Source: Chitinophaga pinensis
GTDB lineage: Bacteria > Bacteroidota > Bacteroidia > NS11-12g > UBA9320
Direction: 5' to 3'
DNA length: 8,384 nucleotides
NCBI GenBank assembly: GCA_945890595.1
Contig: CAMDCQ010000101.1
Span: forward strand, 1-8,384
Below, one piece after another: positions 1 to 5,065 of the stretch. Every line of letters begins with the position of its first letter. The first letter of the stretch is position 1. A program made the translations under genes and the position numbers. The notes beneath the pieces were generated by a model, which was given only the letters and a program-made list of their open reading frames with translations, made no database searches and had not been told where the DNA came from.

Positions 1-737
1 ATCAGCCTGATGGAGGAATAGGTACTTATAAACCAAGATTCACCAATCTGTCTGCCGCTTACTCTAAGCAATTTACGAGAGAGATTTCTGGCGGTGTTGG
101 GTTTAAGATTTTTTCAGAGTCTATCACCAACGTTAAAGCACAAGGTTTAGGCTTAGATGCAGGAATACAATACATCACAACTTTACGTAGTAACCCCAAA
201 GATAAAGGGTATAAAAAAATAAAGAAAAATGATGTAAAGTTTGGTGTTTCCCTCAAAAACATAGGTCCAGATGCATCCTATTCGGGTGATGGTTTGTCTG
301 TAAAAAGAACGGATCCAGAAACAGATCAGCAGGCTACTGTAAGTCAGCGTGCCGCAAGCTTTAATCTTCCTACATTAATGAATATAAGTGCATCGTATGA
401 TATAAGATTAGACAAAAGCGATGAAACTTATTTTCATAGATTTACGCCTGCATTTACATTTACGAACAACGCATTCTCAGCCAACCAATTTACATTGGGT
501 GCGGAGTATGGGTACAAGAAAATGTTACAGCTAAGAGCTGGTCATGGCTACGAAAAAGGTATCCTAACTTACGATACAAGAACCAATGCATTTACGGGAA
601 TAACTGGAGGCTTCACGTTTGAAGTACCTGTGAGTAAAGATTCTGAAACTACTTTTGGTTTAGATTACGCCTACAGACATTCTAATCCTTTTGGAGGTTC
701 TCATACATTTGGTGTACGACTTAATATAGGCGAGTAA
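1..737 (+). CDS. PorV/PorQ-family outer-membrane protein, 3' part (5' end outside window)
   Basis: The reading frame is open from base 3 to the TAA at 735-737, giving 244 residues without a start, so the N-terminal part lies upstream of the window. The translation has the alternating short beta-strand pattern of an outer-membrane beta-barrel. Family-like stretches include 'KPRFTNLSAAYSKQF', 'GVGFKIFSESITNVKAQGLG', 'LDAGIQY' and, near the C-terminus, 'GLDYAYRHSNPFGGSHTFG', all typical of the PorV/PorQ family. Members of this family include PorV, the T9SS shuttle that brings cargo to the sortase, and PorQ; many paralogues have no assigned role. The barrel ends close to the stop, as expected. 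Which family member this is cannot be decided from the C-terminal part. A strong terminator follows the gene, so it ends its own transcription unit. An internal ATG at 378 or a GTG-type start near 294 would be artefactual. Confidence 0.8.
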   Translation, partial: QPDGGIGTYKPRFTNLSAAYSKQFTREISGGVGFKIFSESITNVKAQGLGLDAGIQYITTLRSNPKDKGYKKIKKNDVKFGVSLKNIGPDASYSGDGLSVKRTDPETDQQATVSQRAASFNLPTLMNISASYDIRLDKSDETYFHRFTPAFTFTNNAFSANQFTLGAEYGYKKMLQLRAGHGYEKGILTYDTRTNAFTGITGGFTFEVPVSKDSETTFGLDYAYRHSNPFGGSHTFGVRLNIGE

Positions 738-763
738 TATCGGTTATACCTACAAATAAAAAT

Positions 764-771
764 TATCTTTG
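764..771 (+). promoter_or_regulatory. Bacteroidota-type -7 promoter element (TAtcTTTG) upstream of greA
   Basis: The octamer TATCTTTG is an exact match to the TAnnTTTG -7 element used by the primary sigma factor of Bacteroidota. It lies 63 bp before the greA ATG. No good TTG box is visible about 20 bp upstream; the closest is GGTTA at 742-746. Transcription would be expected to start a few bases downstream, around 776-779, inside the left arm of the terminator hairpin that follows. Assignment rests on the motif and position only. Confidence 0.6.
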
Positions 772-811
772 CAATGTTGCGGTTCACTTAGAGCCGCAAC
801 ATTGTGTTTTT
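772..811 (+). terminator. Intrinsic terminator after the PorV/PorQ-family gene
   Basis: The left arm CAATGTTGCGGTTC (772-785) pairs with GAGCCGCAACATTG (791-804). This gives 14 pairs with one G-T wobble and a 5-nt loop. TG and a run of five T (807-811) follow. The stem is GC-rich at its centre compared with the surrounding AT-rich DNA, and it sits 34 bp after the upstream stop codon. It would stop transcription arriving from the PorV/PorQ-family gene before greA. Confidence 0.8.
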
Positions 812-834
812 ATACAACCAACGAAATAAAAATA

Positions 835-1305
835 ATGGCAATAAACTACGTAACCCAACAAGGATATGATTCTTTGATTGAACAGATCGCGCACTTAGAA
901 AAGGTAGAGCGTAAACGTATTACTGGTCAAATAGCGGATGCTAGAGACAAAGGTGACTTGTCTGAAAATGCAGAATACGACGCTGCAAAAGAGGAGCAAG
1001 GTCTATTGGAGATGAAAATATCTCAACTTAAAAATACAATGGCTAATTGCAGAGTCATTGATCCAAAAGATATTGACCTAAGTAAGGTGAACATACTTAG
1101 CAAAGTAAGATTGCTTAATAAAAAAGTTAATAAAGAAGTAAGCTACACCATTGTAGATGAAAGTGAAGCAGATTTGAAAGCGGGTAAAATATCGGTAAAA
1201 TCACCAATTGGGGAAGGTCTTATGGGTAAAAAACTAGGTGAAATTGCAGAGATTCAAGTGCCTGCTGGGATTATTCACTTCGAGATATTAGAGATTAGTC
1301 TCTAA
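835..1305 (+). CDS. greA: Transcription elongation factor GreA
   Basis: This cytoplasmic factor enters the RNA polymerase secondary channel and stimulates cleavage of backtracked transcripts. The 156-residue product has the usual two-part build. The N-terminal coiled-coil hairpin (about residues 10-75) carries the tip signature ARDKGDLSENAEYDAAKEEQ, with acidic tip residues D41 and E44 at the same positions as in E. coli GreA. The C-terminal FKBP-like domain contains SPIGEGLMGKKLGEIAEI. The ATG at 835 is chosen because it gives the family length and the conserved beginning MAINYVTQQGYDSL. The frame is open further upstream, but that extension runs through the terminator hairpin and has no family resemblance. 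The leader just before ATG is A-rich with no Shine-Dalgarno, as is normal in Bacteroidota. The stop overlaps the next ATG by one base (TAATG). Confidence 0.97.
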   Translation: MAINYVTQQGYDSLIEQIAHLEKVERKRITGQIADARDKGDLSENAEYDAAKEEQGLLEMKISQLKNTMANCRVIDPKDIDLSKVNILSKVRLLNKKVNKEVSYTIVDESEADLKAGKISVKSPIGEGLMGKKLGEIAEIQVPAGIIHFEILEISL

Positions 1306-1703
1306 TGACGATCTTTGAAAAGATAGTCGCGGGAGAAATCCCCTGTTATAAAGTCGCTGAGACGCGTGAATTCTTGGCTTTTCTAGACGTATTCCCTGTT
1401 AAAGAAGGCCACGTCTTGGTTATTCCCAAAGTAGCGGTAGATTATCTTTTTGATGTAGACGATGTCACCTATAGTGGTCTAATGTTATTTACAAAAAAGG
1501 TGGCAAGGGCTATAGATGCCACTATCCCGTGTGAACGAGTGGGTGTTGCAGTCGTGGGACTTGAAGTGCCTCATGCGCACATTCATCTTATTCCCATACA
1601 TGATGCAGGTGATGTAAGCTTTGCAAATCCAAAATTAAAATTAGCTCCAGAAAGAATGCGCGAAATAGCAAAGGCTATTTCCGATGCATTTCAAGCGTCC
1701 TAG
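1305..1703 (+). CDS. HIT-family nucleotide hydrolase/transferase (HINT-like)
   Basis: The 132-residue protein begins with the HINT-like stretch IFEKIVAGEIPCYKVAE, continues with FLDVFPVKEGHVLVIPK, and carries the histidine triad VPHAHIHLIP (H90, H92, H94). In this family the middle or last triad histidine is the nucleophile that forms a nucleotidyl intermediate on the alpha-phosphate of purine nucleoside phosphoramidates or dinucleoside polyphosphates. The exact substrate cannot be told from sequence. It is cytoplasmic, with no signal peptide. The start ATG shares one base with the greA stop (TAATG), so translation is probably coupled and both genes use the greA promoter. The stop codon directly abuts the ruvC stop on the other strand, and no terminator hairpin lies between them. 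Confidence 0.93.
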   Translation: MTIFEKIVAGEIPCYKVAETREFLAFLDVFPVKEGHVLVIPKVAVDYLFDVDDVTYSGLMLFTKKVARAIDATIPCERVGVAVVGLEVPHAHIHLIPIHDAGDVSFANPKLKLAPERMREIAKAISDAFQAS

Positions 1704-2273
1704 TTATTTTACTTTATCTGGGTTTTGACTAATAAAACTAGCCCAACTTCCATAACTTTCTTTTTGCTTAACGGGCTTACCACTCGTCATAAAATGATGG
1801 CATATTGCTACAGCTACAGCGTCCGTGGCATCCAACTTAGAATGTTTGGTTTCTATCTTGAGCAATACGTTTACCATAGCAGCTACTTGTTCTTTGGTTG
1901 CAGTTCCTTTACCGGTTACACTTTGCTTTACTCTTAAGGGAGCGTATTCAAATACGGGAATCTGACGATTAAGGGCGGCGGCCATACTCACTCCTTGCGC
2001 TCGACCTAGTTTGAGCATACTCTGCGGATTTTTACCCATAAAGGGAGCTTCTAGGGCTACTTCGTCTGGCATGTAGGTGTCCAACAATTGGGTGCACTTT
2101 TCAAAAATAGCCTTCAATTTATTGGCGTAATCTGTTTCTTTGCGTAAGTCAAAAATACCCATACTGATGAGCTGCATAGCATTTTTTGTGATTCCTATGA
2201 TGCCGTAGCCAGCAATATTGGTTCCGGGGTCTATTCCCAGGATTATCTTATCGTAATTGTTATCTTTCGCCAC
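1704..2273 (-). CDS. ruvC: Crossover junction endodeoxyribonuclease RuvC
   Basis: RuvC is the dimeric resolvase that cuts Holliday junctions with the RuvAB branch-migration motor. From the proposed GTG the product is 189 residues, normal for the family. The RNase-H-like fold and its four acidic metal ligands are visible: D15 in ILGIDPGT, E75 in ALEAPF, and D148 and D151 in KLDATDAVA. The conserved MLKLGRAQGVSMAAAL segment is also present, and the C-terminus ends in SWASFISQNPDKVK, a typical Bacteroidota tail. The frame has no ATG before the first catalytic Asp. The GTG at 2273-2271 (VAKDNNYDKIILG) is preferred over the more distant TTG at 2336, because the latter adds a Trp/Leu-rich unconserved stretch and would lie upstream of the predicted promoter. 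The gene converges on the HIT gene with no spacer and diverges from the flippase-like gene. Confidence 0.94.
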   Translation of the reverse strand: MAKDNNYDKIILGIDPGTNIAGYGIIGITKNAMQLISMGIFDLRKETDYANKLKAIFEKCTQLLDTYMPDEVALEAPFMGKNPQSMLKLGRAQGVSMAAALNRQIPVFEYAPLRVKQSVTGKGTATKEQVAAMVNVLLKIETKHSKLDATDAVAVAICHHFMTSGKPVKQKESYGSWASFISQNPDKVK

Positions 2274-2282
2274 GCTAAGGAG

Positions 2283-2290
2283 CAAATGTA
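2283..2290 (-). promoter_or_regulatory. Bacteroidota-type -7 element (TAcaTTTG) for ruvC
   Basis: Read on the minus strand, TACATTTG matches TAnnTTTG exactly and ends 9 nt before the ruvC GTG. If it is used, the mRNA would begin only a few bases before the start codon, making ruvC leaderless or nearly so. No clear TTG box was found about 20 bp upstream. This placement supports GTG 2273 over starts further upstream. Confidence 0.45.
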
Positions 2291-2318
2291 GCCATAGCCA
2301 TCTAAAGATAATACACTC

Positions 2319-3281
2319 TTGAGTCGCGGGTCCCAAACATTTGATTATAAACGAGTATATCCCTTACTAAAATGGGTGTTTAGTATAGTATCTATTTATT
2401 TCTTTGTGACACAAGTGTCCAAAATGGGATCGGGTGTGTTTACGGAAATAGTGGAGAAACTTCGTCAAAATCCGTTTTTGTGCTTTTTGATTATCTTTTT
2501 GGCACTTATTAATTGGAACGCCGAAGCACAGAAATTCAAACTACTCATACGATCTGAAATTAGACTTAGCAATTTGAGGGCTTTTTTAACCATTTTGGGA
2601 GGCATGGCAATAAGTAATTTCACTCCGGCACGTTCGGGAGAATATATAGGGCGGGGGCTGTTACTCAAAAAATTACATCCTATCAAAGTGGTAATAGCCA
2701 CGGTAACCGGAAATATTGCGCAGGTCATGATGACCTACGGTATTGGTCTGTCATGCTTAGTAGGGATGGCACTTTGGGGCGATTACGGTTTTGTTTGGCA
2801 GGAATTTAATAAGGTATGGATGCTGGTAATGGTCATGGTTTTTATAACCCTACTCATTTTATTTATAAAGCCATTATTGCGTTGGTTAAAACCGCGAATT
2901 CCCAAACAAATTACAAAAGCATTTAGGTTAATAAAAAAGTACGATCGTAAATTATTCGCCAAGGTCGTAGCGATTGCATTTATTCGATACACTGTTTTTG
3001 CGCTACAGTTTTTTTTACTGTTGCAGTTGTTCTCTAATTTCTCATTGCCTGTATATACAATTGCTTTAATTCCAATAGCGTATGTGATGCAGAGTGTGGC
3101 ACCAGTGCCTGCTATTTCGGATATAGGAGTTCGTGTATTTGTTACGACTCTATTATTTGGGAGTTTACTTTCCGATAATGCTATCTTGCACGCTGTGACT
3201 TGCCTGTGGTTTATTAACTTGATCTTGCCTGGTTTAATAGGGACGATATACCTGGTGATTAGCACTGTACGCAATAAATGA
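2319..3281 (+). CDS. Flippase-like / lysylphosphatidylglycerol synthase TM-region membrane protein
   Basis: The 320-residue polytopic inner-membrane protein has about seven to nine hydrophobic segments, at roughly residues 17-33, 52-68, 87-101, 125-150, 166-186, 214-236, 246-262 and 274-315. Two motifs mark the LPG_synthase_TM/flippase-like family: TPARSGEYIGRGLLLKK (residues 102-118) and PAISDIGVR (264-272). Characterised members are the membrane half of MprF; many stand-alone members sit beside glycosyltransferases and are presumed to handle lipid-linked intermediates. No aminoacyl-transferase domain is attached. The frame holds no ATG before the first membrane helix, so the TTG at 2319 is taken as start; GTG 2376 would remove the first helix. 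The stop overlaps the GT2 start (ATGA), indicating coupled translation. A substrate cannot be assigned. Confidence 0.85.
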   Translation: MSRGSQTFDYKRVYPLLKWVFSIVSIYFFVTQVSKMGSGVFTEIVEKLRQNPFLCFLIIFLALINWNAEAQKFKLLIRSEIRLSNLRAFLTILGGMAISNFTPARSGEYIGRGLLLKKLHPIKVVIATVTGNIAQVMMTYGIGLSCLVGMALWGDYGFVWQEFNKVWMLVMVMVFITLLILFIKPLLRWLKPRIPKQITKAFRLIKKYDRKLFAKVVAIAFIRYTVFALQFFLLLQLFSNFSLPVYTIALIPIAYVMQSVAPVPAISDIGVRVFVTTLLFGSLLSDNAILHAVTCLWFINLILPGLIGTIYLVISTVRNK

Positions 3282-4375
3282 TAGTTTATATAGTTGTGGT
3301 GTTAGTTATGGGATTAGGCTATTATAGCCTGCTTAGCAAGTATACGGAGCTGTGGAACAGCATAATACCGTTGACTATTGATGATTCGTTTGTTACTTCT
3401 GTGACTATCGTAATCCCATTTCGAAATGAAGCACAAAATTTAGGTGCTTTGATCAAATCTTTGAATGATTTAGAATTAGGACATCACCAAGTAGAAGTGC
3501 TTTTTATAAACGACCAAAGTACGGATAACAGTGTAAATGTGATTGCGGATAACGCTATTTTCCTTAAGTATAACGTGTTGAATAACTCATTTACGGGTAA
3601 AAAAGAAGCCTTAAAACTGGCGTGGCAGCACGCTTCAGGGGATATTGTACTGCAAACAGATGCTGATTGTGTATTACCGTCAACTTGGTTGGTATCTATG
3701 CTTCATCCTTTTGCGAATGAAAAAGTGCAGTTGGTAAGCGGTCCGGTAGATTTTTATGCAACGACTAATTTTTGGTCAAAGATGGTAAGGTTAGACTTTA
3801 ATGCACTTATAGCCATAGGAGCGGCACATATAACTTGGAAAAAACCTATGCTATGTAACGGTGCGAATCTGGCGTACCGCAAAACAGTTTTGGAATCTTT
3901 TAAGTATAAAGAGAATAAAGCAAGCGGAGATGATATATACCTACTCCAACATGTGCATACCACAAGTCCAGAGGGTATTTGTTTTAATCAAACACAAGAT
4001 GCTATAGTAATGACATCGGGGCCTCAGCATTTTCGGGAATTTTGGAACCAACGGATACGCTGGGCCAGCAAAAATGGCGATTATGACCTAAAACAAAATA
4101 CATGGATACTTACGTTTGTATGGTTCTACAACGTGGTAATAGTTCTCTCGTTTCTGTCATTTAACAGTGTGGGATATACCGTAGCAGCATTTTTGGTGGT
4201 ACTAAAGGTATTAGCGGAAAATAAGTTTTATCGTTCTTTTAGCTCGTTTTTTAGTTTATCGGGATGGTTTAAAACCATACTGCTGGGTCAGCCGTTTCAT
4301 ATTCTGTACATGGCCATTTTGCCGCCGTTATCACAAGTGTTAAAATACCAATGGAAAGAAAGAAAATTAAAATGA
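3278..4375 (+). CDS. Membrane-anchored family 2 glycosyltransferase
   Basis: The 365-residue protein has an N-terminal membrane helix (about residues 2-19), a cytoplasmic GT-A catalytic domain (about 40-270) and two or three C-terminal hydrophobic segments (about 277-312 and 331-352). GT2 signatures appear in order: SVTIVIPFRNEAQNL (41-55), INDQSTDNS (77-85), the DxD metal/nucleotide-sugar motif TDADC (D128, D130), the acidic GDD at 217-219, and QRIRW (258-262). The QxxRW motif and flanking helices resemble processive or membrane-bound GT2 enzymes such as hyaluronan or cellulose synthase relatives, although the protein is short. It would transfer a sugar from a nucleotide donor to a lipid or growing glycan at the inner membrane. 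It overlaps the flippase-like gene upstream and the small gene downstream by 4 bp each (ATGA), so the three products probably work together. Donor and acceptor are unknown. Confidence 0.92.
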   Translation: MIVYIVVVLVMGLGYYSLLSKYTELWNSIIPLTIDDSFVTSVTIVIPFRNEAQNLGALIKSLNDLELGHHQVEVLFINDQSTDNSVNVIADNAIFLKYNVLNNSFTGKKEALKLAWQHASGDIVLQTDADCVLPSTWLVSMLHPFANEKVQLVSGPVDFYATTNFWSKMVRLDFNALIAIGAAHITWKKPMLCNGANLAYRKTVLESFKYKENKASGDDIYLLQHVHTTSPEGICFNQTQDAIVMTSGPQHFREFWNQRIRWASKNGDYDLKQNTWILTFVWFYNVVIVLSFLSFNSVGYTVAAFLVVLKVLAENKFYRSFSSFFSLSGWFKTILLGQPFHILYMAILPPLSQVLKYQWKERKLK

Positions 4376-4629
4376 TAGAGCTTCCAGATTTGGAAATGGA
4401 GGTACTTCGACTGTGTATATTCCCAGAAACTTTTGAAAGCATAGTGGCTGAGGTGCAATCCGAAAAAAAGGCCAGTGTAATAGCAGATGCCATTAAAAAC
4501 CTGATACACTACAAACTACTAGTAGCGGCTAATGAGGCCAATAGCTTGACGTGGGTATATGATAGCGATAAAATGCGAGAAAGCTCCTTTAAGGCCACAG
4601 CCAATGGTGTGGAGTGGATGGCGGGTTAG
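4372..4629 (+). CDS. Small conserved-looking protein, possible winged-helix fold
   Basis: The product is 85 residues from ATG 4372, which overlaps the GT2 stop in an ATGA. An in-frame ATG at 4351 would add seven Lys-rich residues and overlap the GT2 gene by 25 bp, so the coupled start is preferred. The sequence has no signal peptide or membrane helix. It starts with an acidic helix (IELPDLEMEVLRLCIFPETFESIVAEV), followed by a helix-turn-helix-like stretch ASVIADAIKNLIHYKLLVAA and a beta-type C-terminal part, WVYDSDKMRESSFKATANGVEWM. This order, with a helix pair followed by 'YDSD...F.ATA.G', recalls small winged-helix proteins, but no named family is recognised with certainty. Being last in the operon, it could regulate or interact with the membrane pair; that is inference. 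Confidence 0.75.
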   Translation: MIELPDLEMEVLRLCIFPETFESIVAEVQSEKKASVIADAIKNLIHYKLLVAANEANSLTWVYDSDKMRESSFKATANGVEWMAG

Positions 4630-4693
4630 TTACCACTAACACTTTTATCTTAAAACAAGACGTCAAATTATCATTTAAACGTCATAAAAATGC

Positions 4694-4720
4694 GTATTGT
4701 ATTGTATGGTATTGTATTGT
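4694..4720 (+). repeat. ATTGT short repeat: two 12-bp copies of GTATTGTATTGT
   Basis: GTATTGTATTGT occurs at 4694-4705 and again at 4709-4720, separated by ATG. Each copy is itself two GTATT/ATTGT units, so TTG appears four times (4697, 4702, 4712 and 4717). The repeat lies immediately upstream of the TAgcTTTG promoter element, at the distance where the TTG -33 box is expected. Confidence 0.75.
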
Positions 4721-4732
4721 GCTTTAGCTTTG
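4702..4732 (+). promoter_or_regulatory. Promoter: TTG -33 box and TAgcTTTG -7 element
   Basis: TAGCTTTG (4725-4732) matches the TAnnTTTG consensus exactly. A TTG at 4702-4704 lies 20 bp upstream, close to the usual spacing in Bacteroidota. Neighbouring TTG copies in the repeat offer alternative -33 boxes. It points rightward, toward the secreted-protein gene 334 bp away. The expected start site is around 4737-4740. Confidence 0.6.
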
Positions 4733-4930
4733 ATAAAACTCTATTGAATAGGACTCACTACATAGAAACATAAAATCGCCAGAATAGCCAATAAAATATA
4801 GGGATAGACCAGTAGAATACACACATTTGGCTATCGCTGCTACGATATATTAGGTGTTTTATTTTTTGTAAAAAGAGGAGTGCTAGCCATGGGCAATGTA
4901 CTTGCTGGTTAAAAAAAAAAGAAAAGTAAG

Positions 4931-4966
4931 AGGCTATGCTAAACCTAAAAAAAGTTAGCGTAGCCT
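4931..4966 (-). terminator. 12-bp stem-loop; possible minus-strand terminator or leader structure
   Basis: AGGCTATGCTAA (4931-4942) pairs with TTAGCGTAGCCT (4955-4966), giving 12 pairs with one G-T wobble around a 12-nt A-rich loop. On the plus strand no T-run follows. On the minus strand the stem is followed by CTTACTTTTC and then ten T (complement of 4911-4920), a layout like an intrinsic terminator for leftward transcription. However, no leftward gene lies to its right in this window. It may instead be a fold in the long leader of the secreted-protein gene. Confidence 0.35.
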
Positions 4967-5065
4967 ATTGAAACTGTCTGCCAAAGGTGGATATGGCCTT
5001 TTAGTAAGAGCGAGCCACTGACATTGATTTTATTTTTTAAAACATTTATTCAAAAAAACAAAACA

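Larger units (their letters stand above)
4630..5065 (+). other. 436-bp gene-free region: operon end and long leader of the secreted-protein gene
   Basis: No convincing gene was found here on either strand. From left to right it holds several items. A weak hairpin GTTAGT-TACC-ACTAAC (4625-4640) overlaps the preceding stop and is followed by a T-rich stretch; it may be a poor terminator. A direct repeat of ACGTCA lies at 4660-4665 and 4679-4684. Next come the ATTGT repeat and promoter (4694-4732), then about 200 bp of featureless AT-rich DNA. An A10 run (4911-4920) precedes the stem-loop at 4931-4966. Finally there is an A-rich, SD-less leader before ATG 5066. If the 4725 promoter drives the secreted-protein gene, the mRNA leader is about 330 nt, which is unusually long. 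Confidence 0.6.

Noticed and set aside
769..834. Upstream extension of greA (22 extra codons)
   Set aside because: The extra residues are encoded by the terminator hairpin, and the family N-terminus begins at ATG 835.
2783..3274. Long minus-strand frame (163 codons) inside the flippase-like gene
   Set aside because: It is the antisense shadow of a gene with clear membrane helices and family motifs. The translated product has no domain or signal and lies fully inside the real gene.
4741..4824. Minus-strand 27-codon hydrophobic frame (GTG start, contains VYPYILLAILAILCFYVV)
   Set aside because: It looks like a membrane helix, but it has no promoter element or charged flank, starts at GTG, and AT-rich DNA gives such frames by chance. 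A relic of a membrane gene is possible but not supported.
4784..4834. Inverted repeat ATAGCCA ... TGGCTAT
   Set aside because: Only 7 bp with a 37-nt loop in AT-rich DNA; expected by chance.
4968..5021. 17-codon frame from TTG: MKLSAKGGYGLLVRASH, recalling the first residues of Rrf2 regulators
   Set aside because: Only about a dozen residues resemble the family, there is no continuation in any frame, and the start is TTG. Chance or a very short relic; not annotated.
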